Origin: Clostridium beijerinckii
GTDB lineage: Bacteria > Bacillota > Clostridia > Clostridiales > Clostridiaceae
Direction: 5' to 3'
NCBI RefSeq assembly: GCF_018223745.1
Contig: NZ_CP073653.1
Span: forward strand, 2,260,001 to 2,324,000
DNA length: 64,000 bases
In this document: in pieces, positions 8,251 through 16,703 of the stretch
Layout: every line of letters begins with the position of its first letter
How positions within the stretch are numbered: position 1 is the first letter of the stretch
Program-made: the position numbers and the translations under genes
Notes under the pieces: model-generated
Told to the model about the DNA's origin: nothing
Database searches by the model: none
The model's input: only the letters and a program-made list of their open reading frames with translations

Positions 8251-9021
8251 ATGAACTGGATAATAAAATTTAATCAATTAGAAAAAGAAAATACAGATAA
8301 AACATTGGACATTTTAGGAAAATATGATAAGTACAAGTATGAGCTACTGGATGAAGTGTATATAAAAGCTCACAACTTGAAATACTCAATTGGTAAATTA
8401 ATAGATAAATTAAATATAAATGCTATTGTAGGTGATCCATTAAAAGAAGAAGTAGAAAAACTGGTTAAAGAGTATATTCAAATGAAAGATGATTATGAAA
8501 ATAGCAGAGATAAGATGAAAGAATATATGTACGTTTGTGGAAGTGAAGCAGCACAGCTAAAATGTACCATGATTCAAATTGTAAGTAGATTTATAAGTGC
8601 AAAGAAAGATCTTCTTATGTTTAATAGAAGAATGGATGCATTTACTAAAAAGCTTATTAATATGTATTCTGAATTTGATATGGGATCCATGGGTGAAATT
8701 GAGGTATTGCAAGATGTTTATTGGGATCTTATGACAATTAAAGATATAATTGATACAAGAAATAAAGAGTATGATGAGAGAGTAGAATTATTAGAAAAGC
8801 TTAAAAAAAATCAAAAAAAAGATTATTTTAAGATATTTGATTATAAAGAAATGATTGATTTAGCAGAGAAAAATGAGTATAAGCAGGTAAGGCAAAGCGG
8901 AGATCATATTATTATGCAACATAATAAAACTAATAAAATAGTACCAATTCCTGCTCATGAATTAAAATATGGGTTAATGATTCAGATACAAAAGCAAATT
9001 CATGCTAATAAAGCAAGTTAA
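8251..9021 (+). CDS. Coiled-coil protein with C-terminal HicA-like domain
   Basis: The first 190 or so residues are charged, helical and probably coiled-coil. Residues 199-252 resemble the HicA mRNA-interferase fold (double-stranded-RNA-binding-like): SGDHI with a possible catalytic H219, then KTNKIVPIPAHELKYG and a final helix IQIQKQI. HicA toxins are normally stand-alone proteins of about 60-80 residues next to HicB; here no HicB is seen and the domain is fused to a long N-terminal region. An XRE regulator follows. It may be a fused RNA-binding or nuclease protein rather than a toxin. The start has only a weak ribosome site (GAAAGCTGG). Confidence 0.6.
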   Translation: MNWIIKFNQLEKENTDKTLDILGKYDKYKYELLDEVYIKAHNLKYSIGKLIDKLNINAIVGDPLKEEVEKLVKEYIQMKDDYENSRDKMKEYMYVCGSEAAQLKCTMIQIVSRFISAKKDLLMFNRRMDAFTKKLINMYSEFDMGSMGEIEVLQDVYWDLMTIKDIIDTRNKEYDERVELLEKLKKNQKKDYFKIFDYKEMIDLAEKNEYKQVRQSGDHIIMQHNKTNKIVPIPAHELKYGLMIQIQKQIHANKAS

Positions 9022-9127
9022 TTAATATTAATTAATGAATAAATTATAAATTGTAATTTGTAGATTGATGATGTTAATAATTGTATACTTAATTTTAAAT
9101 CAATCAATTACATTGTGGAGGGGAAAT

Positions 9128-9553
9128 ATGAATATTACTGGCAAAATTCTTAAAAATCTTAGGTTAAATAAGAATATTACATTAGATCAATTAGCAGATG
9201 AAATTAATGAAATGTTTAAAATTAGTATTACTGGCAGTATGCTTTCTAAATGGGAAACTGGTAAAGCAAATCCTATATATGATCACTTAATAAGATTAGC
9301 TTCATATTATAATGTTACTACAGATTTCCTCTTAGGCGTTAATCAAGATGAAAAATTAGATCTGGGAACCACTACTACTAATAATAATAATTTAGATAAA
9401 AACGGAAAATTTCGTTGTTCTAAAAAACCTAACAATATTAAACGTTTAGTAAAACTATTGGAAGATGATAAAATTACAAATAAGGATGTGGTAATTTTAA
9501 AAGATTTGGTTCAGGTTTTAATATCCAAAAAACATAAGAATCTCTATAGATAA
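9128..9553 (+). CDS. XRE-family helix-turn-helix regulator
   Basis: Residues 1-65 form an HTH_3 domain (QLADEINEMFK...LSKWETGKANP...DFLLGV). The remaining 75 residues are a low-complexity Asn/Thr linker and a short helical tail. I start at the ATG at 9128 because GGAGGGGAAAT precedes it. It lies about 100 bases after the HicA-like gene and before two frameshifted small genes, so it may be what is left of a phage or toxin-antitoxin regulatory region. No operator is evident. Confidence 0.8.
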   Translation: MNITGKILKNLRLNKNITLDQLADEINEMFKISITGSMLSKWETGKANPIYDHLIRLASYYNVTTDFLLGVNQDEKLDLGTTTTNNNNLDKNGKFRCSKKPNNIKRLVKLLEDDKITNKDVVILKDLVQVLISKKHKNLYR

Positions 9554-9574
9554 AAAATGCACAAGGAGATATCT

Positions 9575-9750
9575 TAGTCTCAATTCGAAGAGTATAAAAT
9601 GATTTATGATACAACAGACAAAAAATAAAAGAGTTAAATGAAGAAATTAAGGATATTAATGTTTTTTCTAAAGCATCAACTTATGTTATGATCAATTTAA
9701 ATACATTAGTTAATAAGACTTCATCTCATATTTCAGAGATGTTGATTTAA
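9575..9750 (+). pseudogene. Frameshifted small gene
   Basis: Two frames join into one plausible small protein: QFEEYKMIYDTTDKK, then after a one-base shift KIKELNEEIKDINVFSKAS and a tail ending SSHISEMLI. CAAGGAGATAT lies upstream. The product is unrecognised. Confidence 0.35.
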
Positions 9751-9759
9751 GGTAGTACT

Positions 9760-9937
9760 ATGGGGATTATAGATATAACAAAAAGGATAAAGGAATATCC
9801 TAATGCAAATAAAGAAATACTTGAAGTTATACGATGACTGCAAAAACGAATTTAATTTTAATGACGAGAATACCGTTTTGGTTTTAAAAGATATTCTCAA
9901 TAGAAGATTTAAATCAGAAAAAAATAAAACGAAGTAA
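9760..9937 (+). pseudogene. Frameshifted small gene
   Basis: The frame from ATG 9760 reads MGIIDITKRIKEYPNANK, then EILEV, and breaks. Removing one A near 9832 continues it as YDDCKNEFNFNDENTVLV and so on, giving a 58-residue protein. The product is unrecognised. This is the second single-base break in a row after the XRE gene. Confidence 0.4.
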
Positions 9938-10030
9938 TGTATTCTTGATATAGTAATATTTTTAAAAATATGATATTCTATGCTAATGCCTAATTTTAAA
10001 GTTTGGCTATTTTTAAAGGAGATGGTCTAT

Positions 10031-10828
10031 ATGATACCAATAAATCATAAAAAATTTATAGATAACTCAATAAAAATTTTAAAAGATGATTTTAGAATTG
10101 TAGGAATTGCAACAGGAGGATCATATATTACAAATGAAATGGACGAATATTCAGATATTGATTTTATAATTGCAGTAGATTCTAACCATTATGAAGAAGT
10201 AATGGATGAGCGGTATAAAATAGCAGCAAATCTAGGTACATTGCTATCAGCGTTTACAGGAGAACACGTTGGAGAACCACGACTTTTGATATGTTTATAT
10301 GGTCCAGAATTACTACATGTTGATTTAAAATTCGTATCAATAGATAATATAGCACATAGAGTTGAAGACCCTGTTATTTTATGGGAAAGAGGTAATTTTG
10401 TATCAGAAGCATTAAAAGAAAATAATGCAAGATTTCCAATTCCAAGTTTACAATGGATAGAGGATAGATTTTGGGTTTGGATTCATTATGGAGCTGCAAA
10501 AATAGGTAGAGGTGAAATTTTTGAGACTATAGAATTCATATCATCATTAAGGCAAATGGTAATAGGTCCACTAATATTGATGAAAAATGGAGAGCTGCCA
10601 AGGGGCGTTAGAAAAATAGAATTTGTTGCTCCAGAGAGCATAAGCTTACTGAAAGAGACTATACCATCATATAGTATTGAAAGTTGTATAAAATCGCTAA
10701 AGATGATAATACAAATATATTTGGAATTAAGAGAATACTTTATAACAGAAGATTTTATAAAACGTGTGGAAGCTGAAAAATATTCTATAAATTATTTAAA
10801 TAAAATAAATCATGTATCAAATAGCTAG
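10031..10828 (+). CDS. Nucleotidyltransferase-domain protein
   Basis: A 265-residue protein with the pol-beta nucleotidyltransferase signature G29-G30-S31 ... D42-I-D44. The rest is helical and resembles streptomycin/aminoglycoside adenylyltransferase-like proteins of Firmicutes. The ATG at 10031 is chosen because AAAGGAGATGG lies just upstream; longer forms start inside or before that site. It may transfer a nucleotide to a small molecule such as an aminoglycoside, but the substrate cannot be read from the sequence. It is monocistronic, with a terminator 40 bases after the stop. Confidence 0.75.
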   Translation: MIPINHKKFIDNSIKILKDDFRIVGIATGGSYITNEMDEYSDIDFIIAVDSNHYEEVMDERYKIAANLGTLLSAFTGEHVGEPRLLICLYGPELLHVDLKFVSIDNIAHRVEDPVILWERGNFVSEALKENNARFPIPSLQWIEDRFWVWIHYGAAKIGRGEIFETIEFISSLRQMVIGPLILMKNGELPRGVRKIEFVAPESISLLKETIPSYSIESCIKSLKMIIQIYLELREYFITEDFIKRVEAEKYSINYLNKINHVSNS

Positions 10829-10870
10829 ATATATATTAGTTGATGATGAAGCAATAATTAAAGAGCATGC

Positions 10871-10912
10871 TGAAATATCACATTATTCATAAAGAAAATG
10901 TGGTATTTTTTT
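10871..10912 (+). terminator. Terminator after nucleotidyltransferase gene
   Basis: AAATATCACATT pairs with AAATGTGGTATTT and is followed by a T-run. A similar hairpin ends the AraC-type gene at 27903-27950. Confidence 0.8.
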
Positions 10913-11234
10913 TATGTGCATTCTAAAATATTAGGCCTTATAAAGTATATGGGTATTTACCAATTATGTTATAATTGGTGCCACAATTCTTTGGATTAAT
11001 GATAATAATTAAAATTATTTAATAAATTTTAATATTCATAAAACATTACAATCTTTATATAATCTTTATACGAATATAAGAATTTTAATCCAATCTTTAT
11101 ACCTTAAATAGTATTATTTATATTTAAGATTGAATTCTGACAAGATGAAAACAATGTTAGATTTCATGCTTATACACTTACTAATTTTGATTTTTTTCCG
11201 TTATATCATTATTTCTAGGAGTAAGGAGGATACA
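10913..11234. other. Non-coding stretch with short direct repeats
   Basis: No credible gene. ATCTTTATA occurs repeatedly (around 11050-11105). A promoter for the downstream secreted protein must lie here but I cannot place it firmly. Confidence 0.4.
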
Positions 11235-11579
11235 ATGAAAAAAATAGTTTCTATATTTTTATTTTTTGCAATTATTAGTATTGTTATGATGGGTGGGAGT
11301 AGTAATCCTTATAGTGGCAAATACATAACTTCAAATAATACTATTTTAGAACTTAATTCAACTGGAAAATGCAAGGTTATAAATAATTTTTATAAAGATG
11401 TATTTTACACCTATGGTCAATATACAATAAGCGATAATGAAATAGAAATAATTTTTTATAAAGATAAACGAAATTATTTAAATGTTGAAAGTTTAAAAGG
11501 GAAAGTTAAAGGAAGTAATATAGTATTTTATGATTATATACAAGAAGGAAAAGAGTGCGTATATTCAAAAATAGAATAA
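11235..11579 (+). CDS. Small secreted protein of unknown function
   Basis: The N-terminus is a signal peptide: MKKIV then a hydrophobic core to about residue 20. No lipobox cysteine follows, so it is probably secreted rather than lipid-anchored. The mature part (about 90 residues) is beta-rich with repeated short strands (SGKYITSNNTILEL and similar), recalling small extracytoplasmic META/DUF-type barrels. The start is fixed by AAGGAGG six bases before ATG 11235. It is alone, with the kdpD remnant downstream. I do not recognise the family. Confidence 0.7.
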   Translation: MKKIVSIFLFFAIISIVMMGGSSNPYSGKYITSNNTILELNSTGKCKVINNFYKDVFYTYGQYTISDNEIEIIFYKDKRNYLNVESLKGKVKGSNIVFYDYIQEGKECVYSKIE

Positions 11580-11639
11580 TACTAGCTTTATTTTATATAT
11601 ATCTATATAATTTTGTAGGTATAGGGTAAAATTAAGTGA

Positions 11640-12310
11640 AAGTTAGGAGTGATTTAAGTAGATATTGATAAAAAATAAAATCCAGATTATCTTTTAAATC
11701 AAATAAAGGAAGAAGAAAAAGAGTCTTCAAGAGGAAAACTCAAGATATTTTTTTGGGTATGCAGCTGGCGTCGGAAAAAGTTATGCTATGGCTAAGCTAA
11801 TGTTATTATGATTTTTATTTTAGGAGTTATTATTGTAAATATTAAAACCAGAGGGTATATTTTAGGATTTGTATGTTCTACAATTAGCGTGATTTTATTT
11901 AATTATCTGTTTACAAAACCTAGATATTCATTACATGTTATAGGGAGAGGTATAAAATACTTATCTAGGTTATTAGAAAGAACAGTTATCTGCTACTTGG
12001 CACAAGAAAATAAGCTATCAACTTCATTTATTTATACAGTAATTAAAGGGGGAAAAGATAGAAGTTTATTAAATAAGGATGAAGAAGCTGCTGCGTATTG
12101 GACATTTGTAAATGATAAAGAATCTGGTGCAGGTACTAACACTTTTTATGGGGCAAAAGGATATTATATTCATTTAAATTATATCAGAAGAAACTAAAGG
12201 AGAGCTCCTTCAAGGTATTTATATGACACTGAGTGGCTTATAAGACTTAGTAGAAAACTTGCTTAGTATGACGAGATTTAATGGTGGAAATCTGAAAGTT
12301 AGAAAAAGCA
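11640..12310 (+). pseudogene. kdpD: Decayed kdpD sensor kinase
   Basis: Three separated pieces match KdpD in order. First, PDYLLNQIKEEEKESSRGKL followed by KIFFGYAAGVGKSYAM, the Walker-A-bearing N-domain, broken by one extra T in a T-run near 11750. Second, 11808-12197 with a membrane segment (IKTRGYILGFVCSTISVILF) and the cytoplasmic sensor part (NRTVICY-like, ENKLSTSFIY, DEEAAAYWTF). Third, WLIRLVENLLSMTRFNGGNL in broken frames near 12230-12290. The kinase catalytic domain and the kdpABC genes are absent. Several deletions and stops make it non-functional. Confidence 0.8.
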
Positions 12311-12370
12311 TTGAAATTATATTTAGAACAAGACATAATATATTTATATTTATTGCAAAGGATGATTAAT

Positions 12371-14374
12371 ATGAAATCAACGATAAAACATAATGATGTC
12401 AGTAAATTAAGTCTAGGAGGAATCTTAGTTGCGTTAGGCGTAGTTTATGGAGATATTGGAACTTCACCTCTTTATGTAATGAAATCAATTGTTCAAGGTA
12501 ATGGTGGGTTGGAAAATATATCTGAAAATTTTATTCTTGGATCTTTATCATTAATTTTTTGGACGATAACTATTTTAACAACAATAAAATATGTTTTTGT
12601 TACATTAAAGGCGGATAATAAAGGTGAGGGAGGAATTTTCTCTCTTTTTACTCTGGTTCGTAATCGTGCAAAGTGGCTTATTATTCCAGCTATGGTTGGT
12701 GGTTCGGCCTTACTTGCTGATGGGATGTTGACCCCTGTTGTATCTGTAACTTCGGCGGTTGAAGGATTAGAGCTTATTCCAAGTTTTAACGCTCTTTTTG
12801 GTAGTAATCAAGATATTATTATTACCATTGTAATAGTAATATTAAGTATACTTTTTTTTATTCAACATTTTGGAACTGATTTAATCGGAAAAATGTTTGG
12901 ACCAGTAATGCTTGTGTGGTTTTCGATGTTGGCAATTTTAGGAATTATGCAAATTTCTCATGATTGGACACTATTACGTGCATTGTCTCCATACTATGCA
13001 ATAAAGATTCTTCTTAGCAATGAAAATAAATTAGGATTCTTTATTCTGGGCAGCGTATTTTTAGCAACCACAGGTGCGGAAGCATTGTATTCGGACCTTG
13101 GGCATGCTGGAAGGAAAAATATTTATGCATCTTGGCCTTTTGTTAAAATCTGCTTATTATTAAATTATTTTGGTCAAGGAGCTTGGGTTTTATCTGCTAT
13201 AAGAAACCCACTGTATACAAATGTAGAAGGCTTAAATCCATTTTTTCAAATGGTCCCACATAGCTTTTTGATTTGCAGTATAATAATTTCAACTTTGGCT
13301 ACAATTATTGCTTCTCAAGCATTAATTTCAGGATCGTTTACTCTTGTTTCTGAAGCGATTAAATTAAATTTATTTCCTAGATTACATATAATGTATCCAT
13401 CTAGATATAAAGGACAATTGTATATTCCTTCAATTAATAAACTTTTATGGATTGTTTGTATTGGACTTATTCTACACTTTAGAAGTTCTGAAAATATGGA
13501 AGGTGCCTATGGATTATCAATTACTGTCACTATGCTGATGACAACCATTCTACTATTTAACTATTTATTAAAACAAAAGATTTCATCTGCCATTGCCATT
13601 AGTATGTTAGTTTTCTTTGGTACATTTGAAGTTTCTTTCTTTATTGCAAATGCTGTTAAGTTTATGCATGGTGGATATGTAGCAGTTTTAATTGCTTTAA
13701 CGTTCTTATCCGTTATGTATATATGGATCCAAGGTCACCACACTAAAATTCGCTTATTACAGTATGTGAAAATTGAAGATTATAAAGCACAGCTAAATCT
13801 CTTGCGAAAAGATACTGATAGACCTAAATATGCAACAAATCTTGTATATTTAACTAATTCAGAGTATGCAGAGAAAATTGAAAGAAATATAATGTACTCT
13901 ATCTTAGATAAAAGACCTAAGAAAGCAGATGTGTATTGGTTTGTTAATATTGTTGTTACTGATAATCCTTATGATGCGGAATATGAAGTGGAAACCTTTG
14001 GAACATTTTATATAGTAAAAGTTCAATTAAGGCTTGGTTTTAGAATGGAACAGAGATTAAATATGTATTTACGTCAGATTTCTACTGAATTAGTTAAAAG
14101 TGGAGAAATAAATATTCAATCTAGAAACTATACTATTATGCCCGATAGAAAAGTTGGCGATTTTCGTTTCTCTTTAATTGTAGAACAGCTTTCATATGAA
14201 ACAGAATTGAATTTTTGGGAATCCTTCATATACAGAGCTAAGTTGTTTATAAAAAGATTTACTGTTTCTCCGACAAAATGGTTTGGACTTGATACTAGTG
14301 ATGTTGATATTGAAAATGTCCCGCTCTTTTTAGGCAGCTGTAATAAGGAAACATTAAAAAGAGTTTCAAAATAA
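12371..14374 (+). CDS. kup: Kup-family potassium uptake protein
   Basis: A 667-residue K+:H+ symporter of the KUP/HAK family. The hallmark opening GVVYGDIGTSPLY is at about residues 24-36, followed by roughly 12 membrane segments and a C-terminal cytoplasmic domain of about 200 residues. I start at ATG 12371 (AAAGGATG upstream); an upstream in-frame TTG would run into the kdpD remnant. It directly follows the dead kdpD, so constitutive Kup uptake may have replaced a Kdp system here. I looked for a c-di-AMP riboswitch in the leader and did not see one. A strong terminator follows at 14571. Confidence 0.93.
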   Translation: MKSTIKHNDVSKLSLGGILVALGVVYGDIGTSPLYVMKSIVQGNGGLENISENFILGSLSLIFWTITILTTIKYVFVTLKADNKGEGGIFSLFTLVRNRAKWLIIPAMVGGSALLADGMLTPVVSVTSAVEGLELIPSFNALFGSNQDIIITIVIVILSILFFIQHFGTDLIGKMFGPVMLVWFSMLAILGIMQISHDWTLLRALSPYYAIKILLSNENKLGFFILGSVFLATTGAEALYSDLGHAGRKNIYASWPFVKICLLLNYFGQGAWVLSAIRNPLYTNVEGLNPFFQMVPHSFLICSIIISTLATIIASQALISGSFTLVSEAIKLNLFPRLHIMYPSRYKGQLYIPSINKLLWIVCIGLILHFRSSENMEGAYGLSITVTMLMTTILLFNYLLKQKISSAIAISMLVFFGTFEVSFFIANAVKFMHGGYVAVLIALTFLSVMYIWIQGHHTKIRLLQYVKIEDYKAQLNLLRKDTDRPKYATNLVYLTNSEYAEKIERNIMYSILDKRPKKADVYWFVNIVVTDNPYDAEYEVETFGTFYIVKVQLRLGFRMEQRLNMYLRQISTELVKSGEINIQSRNYTIMPDRKVGDFRFSLIVEQLSYETELNFWESFIYRAKLFIKRFTVSPTKWFGLDTSDVDIENVPLFLGSCNKETLKRVSK

Positions 14375-14379
14375 CTTTA

Positions 14380-14512
14380 TCAAGTTCAACAACTAAGATT
14401 CAGGTGTGGTTTGATCTCCAGCTGAATCTTAGTTGAACTTATATCCTCAAGAGGTACCTCGTCAAGGATCGTGCTGTTATCTCTCACTCAAAGAAGTGGA
14501 AGTGTTACAGTT
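14380..14512 (+). repeat. Degenerate IS605-like end / structured repeat, copy 1
   Basis: AACTAAGATTCAGgTG ... CTGAATCTTAGTTGAACTT forms a long hairpin. It is followed by GGATCGTGCTGTT, then tctcactc and GAAGTGTTACAG-like sequence. The same order occurs on the minus strand at 45175-45000. The closing hairpin here is decayed. See the finding on these repeats. Confidence 0.45.
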
Positions 14513-14570
14513 TAATGTATAAATATTAGGATTACTTCAAGTAAATAACAAATAATATTTTTAAAATTAA

Positions 14571-14609
14571 AGGCAATAAACATCATCAAGTGTTTATTGC
14601 CTTTTTTTA
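14571..14609. terminator. Terminator after kup
   Basis: GGCAATAAACA pairs with TGTTTATTGCC, followed on the plus strand by TTTTTTT. The stop codon of the minus-strand small gene lies inside the stem. Confidence 0.8.
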
Positions 14610-14725
14610 GCTATTTTATGAGAATCGTCACCAGTTAAAGGAGCTTCACTAGAAAAACCACACACTTCACCTTCATCATATTCAAAATCATTTTTAGGAA
14701 CCTTTGCGGCTCTTTTTCCAGCCAT
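14594..14725 (-). CDS. 43-residue conserved-looking small protein
   Basis: From ATG 14725 the frame encodes a 43-residue protein that opens MAGKRAAKVPKNDFEYDEGE and ends DSHKIAKKRQ. It is basic at both ends and acidic in the middle, with one Cys. AAAGGAGGA lies upstream, a strong ribosome site. I do not recognise it; its size suits a spore-associated or regulatory small protein, but that is a guess. The product is too short for most automatic calls. Confidence 0.6.
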   Translation of the reverse strand: MAGKRAAKVPKNDFEYDEGEVCGFSSEAPLTGDDSHKIAKKRQ

Positions 14726-14915
14726 AAATTATGAATCCTCCTTTGGCAGTTTATTTAGAAGTATTTTTATGTTTATTCTTAAAAGATATATGATTGTTTA
14801 TTAGAGATTCTATTAGAAATATTAATGACTAAAGGCTTAAACTCCTCAGCCAATTTATCTTTTGATAAGATATCTCCATTTTTACATGTGTATATTGTTA
14901 AGACATGTAAAAAAA

Positions 14916-15022
14916 ATAGACATAAATCCAATTGATATATTAAGGGACTTAATTGCGACAACAGCAATATATAAGGTTTCATAAAAAAGAAGTGATTGGC
15001 ATGCTTATTGCTAATAATAAAA
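14916..15022 (+). repeat. 107-bp direct repeat, copy 1 (contains sigma-54 promoter)
   Basis: This matches 15510-15616 over its whole 107 bases with scattered differences. The first part encodes the C-terminal fragment IDINPIDI of an unknown protein. The last part holds the -24/-12 promoter. The copies are 594 bases apart and flank the gene at 15064. Confidence 0.75.
14997..15011 (+). promoter_or_regulatory. Sigma-54 (-24/-12) promoter
   Basis: TGGCATGCTTATTGC has GG and GC elements exactly 12 bases apart, matching TGGCAY-N5-TTGC. Transcription would begin near 15022, about 40 bases before the gene at 15064. Confidence 0.7.
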
Positions 15023-15063
15023 GTAACACTTGAAAATAAATAAATTTATCAAGGAGGGAATTT

Positions 15064-15423
15064 ATGGATAAAACGGAACACTTATTGAGACACGTTGAAG
15101 AAAATAAACAGTATAAGCAGCAAATTAAAAAATTAAAGAATAAAATATTTTTAGCAAAAATACTTAAGTATGCACTAAGATTAAGCAACTTGCTTTATGT
15201 AGTACCAATCATTCTCATTCTCTTTATATTTAGAAATAATAGGTTGATTGGCGCATTTATTTCAATAGCATATTTTTATACAATATGTATGCTGTTAAAG
15301 TTAGATGAAAACAGTAGAATTATGAGGTTTTTAAATGAATATTCGGATTCAAATCGTGATATTAAGATATATGAACAAGAATTAAAAATAAAGAAAAATG
15401 AGTTGTATACTAAATCTCGTTAA
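15064..15423 (+). CDS. Small membrane protein with N-terminal coiled coil
   Basis: A 119-residue protein: a charged helical N-terminus (residues 1-35), two membrane segments (about 40-58 and 63-80) and a charged helical tail. AAGGAGGGAATTT precedes the ATG. I do not recognise it. Its promoter region is duplicated upstream of the crt operon, and both copies keep a sigma-54 -24/-12 site, so it may be expressed together with the acyl-CoA genes. A link to membrane or fatty-acid physiology is only a guess. Confidence 0.6.
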   Translation: MDKTEHLLRHVEENKQYKQQIKKLKNKIFLAKILKYALRLSNLLYVVPIILILFIFRNNRLIGAFISIAYFYTICMLLKLDENSRIMRFLNEYSDSNRDIKIYEQELKIKKNELYTKSR

Positions 15424-15429
15424 GAAAGT

Positions 15430-15552
15430 AGGAAATTAACTCTTCAAAAATTAGGAAACTCAATCTAGAAGAAGTCATTCTAAGAAATATAATTAAAGGT
15501 GTACAAAATATAGACATAAATCCAATTGATATATTTAGGAATTGATTACGGA
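15430..15552 (+). pseudogene. C-terminal fragment of unknown gene
   Basis: The frame ending at about 15551 reads EVILRNIIKGVQNIDINPID and stops. The same ending, INPIDI, is in the upstream 107-bp repeat. No start or larger gene is present. Confidence 0.3.
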
Positions 15553-15616
15553 AACCACAATATATAAGGTTTCATGGAAAAAAATATGATTGGCATGCTT
15601 ATTGCTAATAATAAAA
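15510..15616 (+). repeat. 107-bp direct repeat, copy 2 (contains sigma-54 promoter)
   Basis: Second copy of 14916-15022, upstream of crt. The -24/-12 core is identical in both copies while other positions differ. Confidence 0.75.
15591..15605 (+). promoter_or_regulatory. Sigma-54 (-24/-12) promoter of the crt operon
   Basis: TGGCATGCTTATTGC, identical to the site at 14997. The predicted start near 15616 would give a leader of about 225 bases before crt. A housekeeping promoter in that leader is not excluded. Confidence 0.65.
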
Positions 15617-15843
15617 TTAACGGGAGTAGTAAGTGAACTAATATATATAACTTAATTTTTCCACAATCTTTAGTGCAATGCTATTTGCTATTTAAGGATA
15701 GGATATCTTTTTTAAAAACTTTTGTAAACAATTTCGTATTCCCATATGCATAGTGAAATATGTTTTCATTAATAGATAAGGTGGTAGATACTTAAAAATT
15801 AAATTTAAAAAATAAATAACCAAATTTGAAGGAGGTCATTAAA

Positions 15844-16629
15844 ATGGAACTAAAAAATGTGATTCTTGAAAAAGAAGGACATTTAGCTATTGTTACAATC
15901 AATAGACCCAAAGCACTAAATGCATTAAATTCAGAAACATTAAAGGATTTAGACGCTGTTTTAGAAGATTTAGAAAAAGACAGCAATATGTATACAGTTA
16001 TTGTTACTGGTGCTGGTGAAAAATCTTTTGTTGCTGGGGCGGATATTTCAGAAATGAAAGATCTTAATGAAGAACAAGGTAAAAAATTTGGAATTTTAGG
16101 AAACAATGTTTTCAGAAGATTAGAAAAATTGGATAAGCCAGTTATTGCAGCTATATCAGGATTTGCTCTTGGTGGTGGATGTGAACTTGCTATGTCTTGT
16201 GACATAAGAATAGCTTCAGTAAAAGCTAAATTTGGGCAACCAGAAGCGGGTCTTGGAATTACTCCAGGATTTGGTGGAACTCAAAGATTAGCTAGAATTG
16301 TAGGACCAGGAAAGGCTAAAGAATTAATATATACTTGTGATCTTATAAATGCAGAAGAAGCTTATAGAATAGGCTTAGTTAATAAAGTAGTTGAATTAGA
16401 AAGTTTAATGGATGAAGCAAAAGCAATGGCTAACAAGATTGCAGCTAATGCTCCAAAAGCAGTTGCATATTGTAAAGATGCTATAGACAGAGGAATACAA
16501 GTTGATATAGATGCAGCTATATTAATAGAAGCAGAAGACTTTGGAAAGTGCTTTGCAACAGAAGATCAAACAGAAGGAATGACTGCGTTCTTAGAAAGAA
16601 GAGCAGAAAAGAATTTTCAAAATAAATAA
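15844..16629 (+). CDS. crt: Crotonase (3-hydroxybutyryl-CoA dehydratase)
   Basis: A 261-residue enoyl-CoA hydratase that interconverts (S)-3-hydroxybutyryl-CoA and crotonyl-CoA. The oxyanion loop (ISGFALGGGCE) carries E114, and FGQPEAGLGI carries the second catalytic E134; both match clostridial Crt numbering. GAAGGAGGTCATTAAA precedes the chosen ATG. It is the first gene of crt-bcd-etfB-etfA-maoC. The thiolase and hbd genes that often accompany this cluster are absent, so this operon does not by itself make 3-hydroxybutyryl-CoA from acetyl-CoA. The upstream sigma-54 site suggests regulated expression. Confidence 0.95.
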   Translation: MELKNVILEKEGHLAIVTINRPKALNALNSETLKDLDAVLEDLEKDSNMYTVIVTGAGEKSFVAGADISEMKDLNEEQGKKFGILGNNVFRRLEKLDKPVIAAISGFALGGGCELAMSCDIRIASVKAKFGQPEAGLGITPGFGGTQRLARIVGPGKAKELIYTCDLINAEEAYRIGLVNKVVELESLMDEAKAMANKIAANAPKAVAYCKDAIDRGIQVDIDAAILIEAEDFGKCFATEDQTEGMTAFLERRAEKNFQNK

Positions 16630-16703
16630 TTTAGTTAAAAATCTATTAGAGATTTTTATATAGTTTGTATCAAATAGGTTTAATTAACAAGGAGGGTAAT
16701 TTA

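Noticed and set aside
12190..12371. c-di-AMP riboswitch before kup
   Set aside because: The region is filled by kdpD remnants and shows no ydaO-type motifs.
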